NCBI GenBank assembly: GCA_013398615.1
Contig: VZSR01000028.1
Location: 1,343,537 to 1,407,536 of the forward strand
DNA: 64,000 nucleotides
Origin: Brachypodius melanocephalos
Taxonomy: Eukaryota > Chordata > Aves > Passeriformes > Pycnonotidae
Direction of reading: 5' to 3'
Within the stretch, counting starts at the first letter, position 1. Each line of letters starts with the position of its first letter. This document shows, piece after piece, positions 48,561 through 61,400 of this stretch. The notes under the pieces are model-generated. The model ran no database searches and was not told the origin of the DNA. It saw only the letters and a program-made list of their open reading frames with translations. A program made the position numbers and the translations under genes.

Positions 48561-51500
48561 CTGAGGCCTGAGCTTGCTGCTTGCCTTGACACAACACTGT
48601 GACAACATGCGAGGGAGCCATCAAAACACTGGGAACGGTCCTGAGTGCGCTGTGTGGGATTTTAGCACCACCTGGGGATCCCCACAGAGCTGATGAGTGC
48701 AGGTCTGGCAACCCAGCACAGAGCTTTGGGACTGCTTTGTTCATTGTCCACGTCTGTTCTCTCCAGACCCCTCTCTCTTGCCTTCACTACTCCTCTGACA
48801 GTTCGAAGCTCTCCCACCAGCCAGCTAAGGTTTTACTGATCCTTTTGAGGATGCTCTCAATATGTTCCCCTGCAGAGCAGCAGGGAATTTTCCAGCTGCA
48901 AGCAGCCTTAGAGACCTTTGCTGTACACCAGCCTTCCCATCACGACACTTATCATCTGCAGCACAGAGGCTTTTGGTGGAACTGGAGCTTGTCTTACAAA
49001 TGGCCAGTCTGTGTGGGAAGATGTCATCAAGGCCATGTAAGGGTAGGAAACTGTCCTCAAGTCTTTGCTTTAGATCCATCTCAAAGACATTTTTTAGGCC
49101 TGTTGCTGTGTGAGAAGGCCACCCTAGCTAGTCTGTCTTTGGAAACAGACGTTTCTTAAGCCTGGAAAAGAGGTAGAAATGTTCAGCATTTTCACAATGT
49201 CCAAGCACTTATCTACCATATGTGTGTGAGTGACCGACAGTCTTGCGGTCACATCAAAAATTCAGCATGGTACAGGTTGAGCTGGAACTCCTGAGCTCAT
49301 TTTAAGCAGTTTTAATGGTTCTGAAAGTGATCAGTGACATTTTATTAAAAGACAAACATCAACTGTTATAGATATGATATTCAGGGCTGTAAGAGATACA
49401 AAGCTGAGCTTGAAGTAAAATTTTCAAAAGTACAAGAAAAATATTAAATAAGATAATCTGAGGCTTTGAAGTTCTACTGAGATTCACTTATCCATTATCT
49501 TCAAATTAGGAACCACCTGTTCTTCGTAACAGTCTGTTTGTATGAATGAGGAACTCTGAGTTTAATTAAGTATCATGTGTGGGTGGAAAAGGCTTTCCGA
49601 CAGCAGTGAGATTATTAATGGACATCTATATTGAAGTTCTTTGCATTTCTGAAAGGCTAATTACAATGTAAATTTAGTTTTAAATTATTGCTTTGCTGTG
49701 GGATGGAAGTTGTCATTTATTATTAGGTGGATTTTTTTTTCAGGTCTCAGGAAAACATTGGTTTGTCTGTATAAGCACTCTGCAGTCTCTTATCTTTTCC
49801 TAATTTGCACTATTTGCTCATGGTTCAATGTGCTGTAAAAAATACCTCCATCTCTACCTTCATTATTTTTATAGGTTTTGGGTTTTTTAAAATTTTGTTT
49901 TGCCCTGCAACATTCTGAGGTTTCCAGCTTTTTTTAAAAAGGCCTGCAGCTGAAATCTGGAAAAGGTGAACTTGTCTTAAGAAAATAGCCCTCACTGACT
50001 TCCTGGTACTTTAGCATTTTAACTCCTAGTTTACTACATGTACGTGGTGATGTTTGCAATATAAACCCAAATATGAGGGATGTCAGACCATGTTCTGCAG
50101 TAGTGAACCCAGAATAATTAATATTTAGTTTGCCAGTGCCCACAAGGAAAACAAGTCTCAGCTGTTGGACAGGCTGAAGCACATGCAGCCCTTCCCTTGG
50201 ACATGGCTCAAACTACAGGAAAGGCAATCTGGGCCCATGCTCTGAGCCAATGTAATGCACGATTTGTGCTCTCCCTGTTTTCTCACCTGAGAAGCTGGAA
50301 TTTGGCCCTGGCACAGGTTGAGGTGTGAGCCTGAGAGGTGCAGGCAGTGCAGGTTAGTCAGTGAAGGGTCTCGCAGACAGAAGAGGGTCTTTTGCATCAG
50401 GCATTTTGTGCCCACACGGTGTTTGCAAGCAGAGAGAAGAGAAAGGCAGCGAACAAACACACCCAGGGACACATTACTTGAACTGTTTCTGCAGTGACAG
50501 AAAGCAGTTGGCTGAACACCCACTTTAGTCTGGGATTTTCTGTGCTGGGTGTTATTAGATGAAAGAGTGCTCTCTGGGGTGGGCTGCAGCCTGCCTGCCA
50601 CTGGGCACAGGGTCACCTGGAGGCTAGTAGGAAATAGAAACCTCTGATTCCACACAGACTACATTAAACATCTATCTGCTTTGCCACTGATGGATAGCCT
50701 AAAGTTTACAAATGGGAACAACAGGAAAAGATACAATATCTGGTCACTTCTGAAGGACCTGCAGAGCGTGGTAACTCAATTGTATGCAGTAAGGGCTTTG
50801 CTGGCATCGCCACTGACAGAATTCAATTAAAAGCTATTAGCATAACAAGCCATACAAGGGCTGCCAGAATGCAAGGAAGCTATAAAGCATCTGACTGGGA
50901 CTAGGAGAGGACTGATTTGACAATTTTGATGTTTTCTGTTCCGTCCTCATTTGATAGCAAACGGTGACAAAGTGATGATCTGCCCAGTGGCATTTTTTTC
51001 TTTACTTTTTTCTTAAGCAGGAACAACCTCATAGAGATTTCTTAGGCCTACATCCATAATCTGTCTGCCTTAAGGCTCTCTTGAAAGAAAATAAGCACTA
51101 TATAGCTCTTGTTATGAAAGCTGCACAGTCCATGTATTGCTGGGGGAGGGTACTCACAGCAGGAATTTTTTGATTGTGTGGGAGATCTGGTTAGGTGTTT
51201 GTTGAAGTCTCCTTGGCCTTATAGTGCGTGGCTGTCGACAGTTTCTTTTCAGAGCATTGAAAATAAAACCAAGCTGTGAATTAGAGTAAATTCCTACTTC
51301 CTCTAGTGGTGTCTGAAGCAAAATTCTCATGGATATTGAGGATAGCAGCCCTTCTGTGAGCCCAAGGACACATTACATACTGGAACAGTGTCTCTACAAG
51401 GGATTTGCCATGCCCTGAGCGTTGCCTTCCATCTGCCTCACTCACCCACCCAGGGGGTTCTTCTCCATGTGTGGGGGGTTCCACTAAAGCTGCACACCAC

Positions 51501-51755
51501 AGTGCAGAGCCTCTTTCCCCTGCCCATGGGTCCACACAGATGGGGCTGGCCTTGAGAGTGAGCAGCTGCCACAGGCTATAGGGGAAAAAGGAATCTTCCC
51601 TAACCCTGGATCTGCCCATATCCATTACTGGGACTGGAGTTTTTTAAGATAACTGGAAAGAAGTCATCAATAAATATCTTTAAATTCTTAGAAAAACAAT
51701 AACTTACAGTTAAAAGGTTAAGACCTTAAACAGAACTGCTTCAAAAATAACCTAA
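48561..51755. other. Noncoding DNA with long but unrecognised open frames
   Basis: A 186-codon plus-strand frame (48599-49159) and a 165-codon minus-strand frame (50158-50655) are the longest here. Neither has a recognisable domain, codon pattern or splice framework, and overlapping frames on other strands are nearly as open. I treat them as chance. The remainder is unremarkable AT-rich DNA. Confidence 0.4.
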
Positions 51756-52250
51756 CCTGGAGTACTGCATCCAGTTCTGGGGCCTCTGACAAGAGGACAG
51801 GGAGCTGTTGAAGCAGGTCCAGAGGAGGGCCACAGGGATGATGAGGGAGCAGGAGCACCATTTCTATCAAGACATGCTGAGAGAGGTGGGGTCGTTTAGC
51901 TTGGAGAAGAGAACGTTCTTGGGACACCCTGTAGCACCTTCTAGAGCTTGAAGGGTGTCAGAGAGGAACTTTTTGCCAGGGCATGTAGTGATAGGACAAG
52001 GGCTTTAAACTGATTTATATTAGATATAAGGAAGAAATTCTTCACTCTGTGTATAGTGAGGCACTGGCACAGGTTGCCCAGAGAAGCTGTGGCTGCCCCA
52101 TCCCTGGAGGTGTTCAAGGCCAGCTTGGTTGGGGCTCTGAGCATCCTGCTCTAGTGGGAGGTGTCCGTGTCCATGGCAAGGGGGTGGAACAGGATGATCC
52201 TTAAGATCCCTTCCAACCCAAACCATTTGGGGATCCTATGACATTGTATG
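51756..52250 (+). mobile_element. CR1 LINE, 5'-truncated 3' end (sense)
   Basis: Well-preserved CR1 blocks in order: CTGGAGTACTGCATCCAGTT near 51758, GGTCCAGAGGAGGGCCACAG near 51817, TTTAGCTTGGAGAAGAGAA near 51896, GGGCATGTAGTGATAGGACA near 51978, ATAAGGAAGAAATTCTTCAC near 52026, GAGGCACTGGCACAGGTTGC near 52059, TCCCTGGAGGTGTTCAAGGC near 52100, GGAGGTGTCCGTGTCCATGG near 52159, GATGATCCTTAAGATCCCTT near 52193 and CCAACCCAAACCATTTGG. Part of the element between about 51925 and 51945 appears deleted relative to the usual order. The terminal octamers are degenerate. Of the copies here it is the longest sense one, and it is dead. Confidence 0.94.
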
Positions 52251-53039
52251 GCCATTTCAATACAGAAGAGATTCTTTGCCCCAGATCAGTTCTCAAGGTG
52301 ACCCTTTGCCTCTTGGGGACAGTAATACTTAGCAATGCCACAAAAATATTGGGTCACTGCTGAACTTCCTTATGAGTTCTGGAGATGAAAGCCTGTATAA
52401 TAATAAAAACAAGATTAATCTTTATTTTATTCCATAGTCCAGCTAAGGGCATATTTTGTGAAATGGGAGAAAACAGTATTAGAATTTCATTTTAACTAGT
52501 TTTTCCTTAAAATACCTTTTGCCTGTTTTTATATGTACAGTTAGGTTTCTTTCCACGCTTCATAGCTGTGTAGTCATTCCTTCTTGTGTTATTAAAACTG
52601 AGAAAAAAATGCCTTTAGGTGAAAAGAAACTTACTAGTGTGTTAGGTCTTGCAATCAGGAATAGATCCTGATTTATGTGTTACTATTTGGGAATGTTATT
52701 AACTCAAATTACCTTTGCACAATGAGAAGATACATGTAAATTACAGAAAAATAACTGTGATTTAACAAAATAAAGCCATCTTGTTTTATCTACACCCTCT
52801 TTAAAGAAGAAATAGCAGTAATGTCATTAAATTATCCCAAGCCCATAGATTATTATAAACTATTACCTGATGGTAACATTTTGGAGAGAATGATTAAAGA
52901 ATTATTTGGTGTTACTCTACAATGAGTTCATCTAGCTTCATGCTCATGCAGCTCATTTCAATACAGAGCCATAGTTTATTTAGGAATAACTTTACAGACT
53001 TATTTTGCAGTCTGAAGTTTAATCCCTTCCCACAGATAA
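52251..53039. other. AT-rich noncoding DNA
   Basis: Unique AT-rich sequence without a recognisable gene, repeat or RNA. Only short open frames occur. Confidence 0.4.
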
Positions 53040-53430
53040 AACAAAATAAATCAGTTATTCTCCATTTTGCCTGCGTTAAATATTTTAGGGTAGGTAGGTC
53101 GAGTGGATAGCAAGAAGCTTTGAATCCCATTTTCCAGCACTTTCACATTTAAAGTTTTTATTTGATTATCTTCTCGTGGGGTGGAGTCGAATGTGTTTCC
53201 AATTTTGCAGTGAATTGTTACAATCTCCAATGTCTTTTGTAAGCTTCTTGGCATCGATAAGTGTAAGTGATTGTGGTTTTGAACTCGGCTCATGAGGACA
53301 GCTACAACACAATCGTTCCTCCCTCTCTGCACATCACCCCCAGGCCCTGACTGGGAATACTCCAAGCTAGCCAAGAGATGAGCATGGGAAAAATGCTTTG
53401 TTTTTAATAAATGCACAAAGGAACACACAA
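53040..53430. promoter_or_regulatory. Candidate conserved noncoding element
   Basis: Unique sequence with CpGs at about 53073, 53100, 53175, 53189, 53255, 53287 and 53315, and TTTGATTATCTTCTCG near 53160. A 125-codon minus-strand frame (53051-53428) spans it, but the peptide is unrecognised. It could be constrained noncoding DNA or, less likely, an unknown coding exon. Composition only. Confidence 0.28.
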
Positions 53431-54959
53431 ATGCAGTGTTTATTCCTGTAGGCTAATATTTTCAGGCTTAGTTATATACTTGCATTCACATATTCTTGTC
53501 CTCAAATCTAATACAATTTTCCAAAGAAGTTGCAGCATTCTCAGCAACTCTGTAGGATAGGACAAAGAACCAGGATGCTGATTTAGACAGTTAAATTTGC
53601 ACCTGCAAATTTATTGGAACACTGTAACTGTAGAAAATGATGAGTTTAGAAAATGTCTTCGTGATTAGGGCCACATGAATAATTAATTTTTCAAAAAATG
53701 ATGGCATCCAATTTTGGTAATTGGTTTAGATCAGACTCATTGTCCTGCTTAACAAAATTATTTCTTTTCCCTTCCCCAAAATTTTGATTGGTTCAATTTA
53801 AAAAAAAAAAAAAAATCTGTAAAAAGAGGAAACAAAGACTGAGATTCAGAAAACTGCTTGAGGATGCAATGATGTTGTTATTCTCCTCTTGTTCAGTAGC
53901 TCAATGCCTAAGAACCCTTCCCTGAATTTCAAGAGAGTAGATCAAATTCCTTTCAGAACTGCTAAATTTTATGCAGGAACATCTTTTAGGTGGGTTTTCT
54001 AGCTAGGCTATAAGTACTCGGAACATGAACTCAGCCCCTTCTCATGGGATTGCAGCTGTACTTTGTACTTGGGACTGCTGAAGTATTTCATGGGGAGGAT
54101 GATTCCACAAGCTCTCGGTTACAGCACATGACTGAGGCTTGCCCCAGAGAGTATTTTTTCTGCTGAATATAATAAAAATATCTCTGGAAAAAATTATCTT
54201 CTCCAATGACAGTTCCTTCCTTAAGATGTGGAACTTGTGGTGCCTTTTCTAGCAAAGAACAGAATTAATTCTGCATCATTTGCATCCCCTGGTAAAAGGA
54301 AGACCAAAACTGCATCTTTTCCTCATTCTGATTTTCACCCCTCTTCCTCTTCTCTCATCAGGTATTTTTAGTGGCACTCTTTATGCTGACTTTGTGAAGG
54401 TGAAGTTACACTTTCAGCTATGTTACAATTCATTAGCAGAGTTGTAAAGGCCCTCTGTTCTGATGCCGTGCTGCTCCTTTTCCAACTTGACTAACAGATC
54501 ACCCTTCTTGCCAAAACACACCCTGCAGCCAATTGTCACAACAGTGCTTATGTGGTAGCTATTTTAATGCAATGGGTACAGCAATATTTTGGCATGAATA
54601 CTAGCTGTTTAGATTTTCACATGTACTGTTTTAGGGAATGTGTTAAGTCTCCTACCCACACCTTGAAACAGTTAAGAAATGGCATAAGGCCAGGTAAGGA
54701 GTGTAGCTGAAATATCACATGAAGGGAAAGAATTTGGAGCATGGTGGTATCACTGTGTAACAAGTCCACTGCATAAAGGTGAAAAATAGTCAGAAAGAAT
54801 AGAAGAGGAAGAACCATCCATTTCAAAGAGTAAACTGAATATAAACTATCCAGATTCAGCTTTACACTTATAGTAAGGCAATAGCACACAGCTATCTCTC
54901 CTCCCGTTCCTGTAGTTGACGCTTCAGTCTGGCACAGTCATCTGAAACTAGGAAACGTG
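53431..54959. other. AT-rich noncoding DNA
   Basis: No gene is seen. It contains a 16-A run at 53800-53815 and an octamer (ATTTGCAT) at 54278-54285. Confidence 0.4.
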
Positions 54960-55420
54960 ACAAAGCTGGGAACTCCTGGCTGTGAGGAGCGAGCTGCCAT
55001 GCAAGGAGGATGCTGCGCAGTCCCTTCATCTGACAAATCACATGAGACAGGCTGAAGCCTTCAAAGTTTGATGCTTGCTCTAACAGGGATTTTTTAAAAG
55101 TAAAAAAGGGCTGGTTACGTCAGATGTGCATTTTAAGTGGCAAAGAAGCAACCAAGAGAATCCCTGGATGAATTTGCACGTTGTTGACAAGCTTCATGTG
55201 ACGTGCACATCTACTTCAAATGCAGGCAATCATTACTTCTTCAGGAACAAAACTCTTTGATGTGGCCCTGATCTGAGAAAGCCATTAAGCCCATCTTTAA
55301 ACATGTGCATAACAATCTAAAACAAAGAGGCTTTTCAAATGAATCTGGGTCATCTGTGGAGATACATCTACCAGAAATTATTAAACACAGCCTAGAAAGC
55401 AGTGTTTGCAAAAATAGAAA
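54960..55420. promoter_or_regulatory. Candidate conserved noncoding element
   Basis: A block of about 450 bp with an unusually even, non-repetitive make-up. It contains TGGTTACGTCAGATG near 55110 (TTACGTCA, a CRE variant), GTGACGTGCACATC near 55198 (TGACGTG) and AATGATTAC-type words (reverse of CAATCATTACTTC near 55227). Two CRE-like cores within 90 bp are notable. No open frame of note. Visually this is one of the strongest noncoding candidates in the window, but conservation is untested. Confidence 0.35.
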
Positions 55421-58400
55421 GCCAAGCTGGGCTCCCAGGGGCCTCAGGCTTCAAAATGGCTGAGTTGCTTAGTGCTGGATGAGCCTGCTCACAGGCACAC
55501 ATCTTTACACTTAAACCTGCTCAGTAATTCTGCACTGGTCTATTGGGAGGGGGCAGAAAGGGAGGAAAGTGCTTTCTTCTTGAAATGTTAGTTTTACAAA
55601 AGGTTTAATCTGTGCGAGTACTTAGGCAGAGGAAAGTAAGGCAGGGCTCACTGTGAGAAATGCACCAGCACAGGAGGGACAAATCCCAGACTTCTGGGCT
55701 GAATTTGGACGATGTGAGCAGCTCACCTGCTGCCCTGGAGCTGGCCCTATGTTCTTTCTTCTCTAGACACAGCTGAACAGCAGGCAACAGGCCATAAGAA
55801 CCACTCCAGCTGCCCATCAGCTGCCCCCACACTGTCTGCCACTAGATTTTTCCATGTGGCTCCAGCTGCGTTCCAATGCATGTACATGTAGAATCACTGT
55901 AGACAGGCTGTGGAGGGCACTTCTCAACATTTACTCACCAGGGCAGAGGGTGACAATGCTGGAATTGGCCACAGGGTCGGTTACAGCCCTGAAAGAAAGG
56001 CAGGACATAGCCACGCCAGGTAAAATAAGCATGGCTGGACACAGCCTTTCTGCAGGGCTGGATGTTCTGTGCAAGGTCCCTTTCCTTGTGAGGGAACCAC
56101 AGCCAGGCATTCTGGGCTCACCCCACAAGCTATTCGTTTCAGTTTGGTATTTTCTCCTTGAATAAGCAGGACAAAAGGGATGTGATATGCTGAATCATTT
56201 AGGGAAAAAATCACCCTGTCAAGTGGATTATCATCAGCTAAGCAACGCCCCAGAGGCCAAAACCTCAGTCTCTAAATTATACATGCTGAATGCCTATGCT
56301 TTTACTGTACTGTTGAGGCAAAGCGTGCACAGTGGTTTCAGGGACATTAAACACGAAAGAAAAGTTATATCACAGTTGATACTTGCCCAGTGATTCCACC
56401 TTAATCTTGGGACTAGCAGGTGTCCTAGACATGCCAAGTCCCTAGCAGGGAGCGAGGGATTTGTAATTGTTGGCAGAGATGCCCGTGGGGTCAGTCAGTC
56501 GCTAAAACATTAAAGCATATAAAAGCAGGGAAGTGTGATCCTCCTAGAAGAATGCACACTCTGCACATGAGAGGAAACAGATGCATTCTCAGGAGGTGGG
56601 TGTCACTCTTGCTTGTGCTGCTCACTTCTCTGACATTTCCTCTGTTTAGTGTCTACTTTTTTTCTCATGATTTCACTTTCAAAGCTACCTGTGCACATTA
56701 GCAGATGGCTGACTTTTTGCCTATATTTTCTTTCCAGGAGGTGCTCAGAGTCAAAGTTTAAGTGAAAACACCCCTGAATTTGGCTTAACACCTGACATTG
56801 TCTGGATTACTTCAGGTTTGAATGTGACACTTGCAAAATTGCACAAATAATTTTCTTACTGGAAATTGTTCCCTGCAATTGCATTTCAATCACAGGGATT
56901 ATATCCCAAGCCAGCTATTCTCCAGTGAATGATATTATTCTAACCCAAAACTTCAGATGTTAAATTGACAGTTTCCTACCCAGGTGTTAGAGGAGGGGGA
57001 ATGTGAGATTCTAGTGTGTATCTCTGGAAAAGAACTGCAGCTTTCTCCTACTCAGTAGGTGCAGCTGCTCTTCTAGGGTCTTCTGACCTGACTGCACTGA
57101 CCTTCTGGGCTTTTTCTGCAATGAGTCCCTTCTGCTTCTCCCACTGAAATGCTGGTGTTGTGACTGTTTCTGTGGCAATCAATGTCTGCAATGGTAACCT
57201 CCATTCACCGTGCATTCACAGCCTCTGAATGGAGCGTTTTGTTCCATACCTTTCAGAGGAAACTCATCTCACCTGAGGAAACTTGGAAGGGAACAGAACA
57301 GGGAACGGAACAGGGCCTTGATCCTGCATTTCCTTCATTGCAACGAGGTCACATGGTGCTTTGCATAGATGCACTAAGAAGCACAAAGTTCATCAGCCTT
57401 GATCACCACTTTCCTGGACTACAGGTAGCAGCATAGTGGGAAAAGCTACACCCAAGCATTTCCACACATCCTATTCTTGTTTGTGAGCACGGGCAGCTAT
57501 TTCAGACAGTCTGGCATCTTATACCCAAGACAGTCAAAAGGGATGACGGCTCCTGCTCCTTAGGACAACCCCGTAAGCACATAGGCTTGTGATACTGAGC
57601 CTGTACTCTATTAGAGGGAGGCCAATGGAGGGCTGAGTGTGCAAGATTTTGACATGCAGGAACATCTAGTAACTGCCAGGACTTTTACAGCAGCTCTGCT
57701 CTGCTCCAGGACTCTGATAATAAGCTGTCCCCTTACTCTGAGCAGTAGTATGATTGAGTCCCCATTTAAAAATGGTATTGATTTTGATTGGAGTTTTGAT
57801 AGAGTAGGGCCATTGAAGAAGTGCCAGATTTGGCTGTTAATCTTCAGGATTGCTTCTTTCTGCTTGGTTGAGCATATGCCTCATGTTTGCTGTCCCCAGT
57901 GTGAAGGATTTAGGAACTGTCAATATCTATGTTGACATATGAAGCACTAAACACAGGAGGAGCAAGATGCACATTTGGGTCACTCCTGCAGAAGCCTGGC
58001 ATTTTTACTGGGGTAATTTAACAAGTCCCCACCTTCTGTCCCCCTGTAAGGGCCTATTGTCCAGGAACAGAAGCTGGGAAATTTTTGTTTGCCTGTTTCT
58101 CTGTTGCTGGTGCCGCTGCTCCACACTCAGACCAAAGCTGAGGTGCAGGGTGGCTGTGGATGGTGACACCATTTCATCTCCTGCCTTTGCCCTGTGGGGT
58201 GGTCTCTGGCACTCCAGGCATCCTCGGCCTGGCATTGTTCCTAGAGGTGCTCTGCAGAGTGTACCTGCTTCAGCACAGATCCGGGTGGTGAGCAGCAAGG
58301 TGGGGTCTGAATTTCAGAGACACTGAGCACCCATTGATGTCATCATTTTTGGAGCACTCCCTGCTCATGAAACATAACCTCCTCGTATTGAGGGGTCTTT

Positions 58401-60949
58401 GGAAACTGCTTCATGTGTCTGTCTTAGTAAAATAGGGCACCCTTGGTAAATTTACAAAGATTGAAAGGCTTCTGTTAGATGTCTGTAAAGACTCCAAGTG
58501 TTGTAGCTGAACAGGTACATCAAGCATATAGGGGAAGTAAGCCTTTTAGTGGGAGTGATTCCTTTTTATTTATTTTTTTAAGTCATGCCTGGCATTTTTG
58601 CCACAACCTTAGCTGACAAAGCATTTTCTATCACATTGCCTCAAGACAGCACAGAAGATGAATGTTTGGAATAGGCTAAGCTTTGAAATAATGTAAAGAT
58701 AAAATCAGAAGAGTAATTCAACACGTTCCCAAAGCTCTTAACGACAAGTGATGACATTCTAATCTTTGGAAAAATGCACAACAAGCACCATCAGCCCTTC
58801 AAAGTGGTGTGTGTCACAGTGGAGAGGGTGCAGAAGCGAGGCTGAATTTGGAAAAGGGTCACTATGCTTGCATGGTGTTCTCCAAAAAGCAGAAAATCCA
58901 TCAGTGCACCAAATAAAATTTTGCTTGGCTAAGCTGTGGATGTCAGCTCAGTGTGGGATGCATTCCTAACTCTTCTTCCCAAGTTTCAGTGTGATCTCGG
59001 GACATACGCACGCTGTTCCCACATTGTAGAAACGGGCACATGAGTAATCTTTTTCACTACTCCCTTTGTGGGCTCTGCCAGAGCCTGGAAGCATGACCCA
59101 CAGACAGGAACAGAGAGACATGCTGCATTTCTATAAACGCTAACTGTGCTGGGCTCAGCTTTAGGTGCTCTACTCTCATCTGTATGCAAACTCACAGGAG
59201 AACAAGAAGTGCAGATGAGTTCATGTGGCAAGGTGGGAAGGGGGCACGGTGGGGTCCCAGCCGTGGTGCAGTGGCTGTGGCTGCTGCCCTCTGCCAGAGG
59301 CCATGGCCTGAGACCCCGCACAGCAGGGAGGAATAACGCAGCCCCTTCTGGGGCAGGCTGCTTCTCTTCCCTTTAAACTGCGGCATGCCACGGATTTGCA
59401 GTAATTACCATCAAAGTCAAGGGGCCTCAAAAGCCAAAGCTGCTGATTTTTCATAACAGCAGAGCAGTTTCTGATGTCCTCGCTGCAGCTGAAGAGAGGA
59501 ACTTAGCTTGGGCAAAGCCTGTGGGAAGCCAGGTCCCAGAGCCTGTTTCCAGCTGAGGCAGGAGAGCTAAGCAAGGCCAGGAGAGCAGGGGTGGAAGGTT
59601 CCTTGCCCACGGGAATGGTGCCCTGGGTAGATGCAGCCCTTCCGGGAACTGCTAGCTCTGCACAGGGTTGGTGGAAAGGGGGTGACAGGTTTTACTTCAT
59701 TTCTGACAAACTGAACTTTATTTACACGATGGAGAAAGGGAAGTGACTCTCACTGCCTTTCGCTCTAGGACCAAAGCTGAAGAAGGCTGAGAAGGCTTGG
59801 CACAGGTCGATTCCAAGCAGAGGAGAAGGCAGATGCAAATGCATTGCTTCTGGTGGTGTTCTGTAATGCTGTTCCACTGCAAAGCCCTTAGCTGTCATCT
59901 AGGCATGCATAAATAGATTGGTTTATTTATACATCACCACTGACTATCTGCCTGCTTGAAATGATGATTCTTTTGAAACAAATGCAGAAGTTAAACAAAC
60001 AAACAAACAAACAAACAATCAAGAAAAACCAAACAAAAAAGCATGCCAAAAAGCCCCCAGCCAAGCAAAAGAATGCTGCAACTCTAAAACTGAGCAAGAT
60101 GATCCCAATTGGAAAATGTCCTAAAATTTAAATTAAAAAAAAGAGAAATATGTTCTTTTGGATTCTGAGTCTTTACAGTGAAAACATATGACTTTAAAAG
60201 TCTCTGGCCCCAATAAATACAGGTCTTGCTTGCTTGTTTTTCTAACAAAATCTGAAATGTTTTTGTGTAAGTTGCCTCCATCTGCTGGACTCTAAGCGTG
60301 GTATTACGTATCATGAGATTCAGTCTTGATCATTCACAGTTTTATCTTAAGTTGAGCTTATCAGCCAACAGGAGAGAAGTTTGCATTAGCTATCAGGTTA
60401 GGACCATAAAACTGACTAAGTCAAGGAAAAGAAAGTAACCTGACAATATCTCAAGTATGCCCATTGGATCAGGAATACTACACACCTTCAAATGCAAAAG
60501 AATACTTCCTTTTCAAAGCTGTCCCTGTGGTTTCATAAGCTCTTGCCTCTGCCAGAAATGCAAGGAGTAATAAAAGAAGACATGGTTCTAAATGCTATAA
60601 TGGATCCAAAGGGAGCACAGATGGGGCAGACGATGACAGGATTGAACTCCCTGCAATGGAAATGGACATACCCGAATAGAAATTTCCCTCCAAGACTTAA
60701 CAATGAGACTACAGCTCTTGAGACTGCATAGTGCTGACTGCACTACTTTTCTGGCACAATTTTCTGTAGTATCTTCAATAAAAATACCAAATTAACACCT
60801 TTCTTTTGGAGATGCTCTGAAAGACCCATGTATGTCAGGACAACTTTGCAGTTGAGCCCTTCTTCCCAAGGATCTCCAGGACAGAGCATCCTATAAGGAA
60901 AAGTGCTAAAAAGTCTGTTAAGGCTTCCAGCCATTAATCTGGAAATTCT
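55421..60949. other. Noncoding DNA, no gene seen
   Basis: Open frames up to 119 codons (57967-58326) are unrecognised. A TATAAAAG word is at 56518-56525. An octamer (ATGCAAAT) is at 59833-59840. A GC-richer patch at about 59220-59400 has few CpGs and is not an island. An AAAC microsatellite lies at 59993-60018. Confidence 0.4.
59993..60018 (+). repeat. (AAAC)n microsatellite
   Basis: About six AAAC units followed by degenerate A/C-rich sequence to about 60040. Likely length-variable. Confidence 0.92.
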
Positions 60950-61400
60950 TTATAAAAAGAGAGCAACCTGATTTAAAATCTTTAAGTAAATGTTTTTAAA
61001 TGATTCAAAATATCCTATTTCAAATCCATCCGATTCAATTCGAAATTTCAACAAAAGAATTCAAACGACCATAAATGATCTGACTGGCATTATAGATTAC
61101 CTCAAAAATCTTAATGAGTAAAAAAAATCGTTCCCTGTTAAATTGTCAAATAAATCAGAAAAATGTAAATCATCTCCATGGCATGTTTCACTTGTTGTAG
61201 CAGACATTAAAAACCTGAAAAAAGATCACAGGGAAGTTATTGTTCACATTTTGCAGCATCCAAAATATAAAATGTTGCTTTTTGTTCTTTTTATGTTCGC
61301 TTCTAAATCTCTAATCATTATATTCTGATGGTTTGTGTGCTTAATCACTGCTCGTTAACATCATTTTTCTACACAGCGCTGCTAAAAATATTTGTTTGCA
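60950..61400. promoter_or_regulatory. Candidate AT-rich conserved noncoding element
   Basis: Very AT-rich, non-repetitive sequence that still holds isolated CpGs (61031, 61041, 61067, 61129, 61298, 61353, 61376). It contains words such as TAATCATTATATTC near 61312 and CTTAATCACTGCTC near 61340. This combination is common in developmental enhancers. Inference only. Confidence 0.28.

Noticed and set aside
48599..49159. 186-codon plus-strand open frame
   Set aside because: No recognisable family. Overlapping frames on both strands are similarly open. No promoter or splice context can be defended.
50158..50655. 165-codon minus-strand open frame
   Set aside because: Cysteine/serine/leucine-rich peptide with no recognisable domain. 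Treated as chance.
56518..56525. TATAAAAG word as a core promoter
   Set aside because: An isolated match in AT-rich DNA with no gene or other promoter elements in support.
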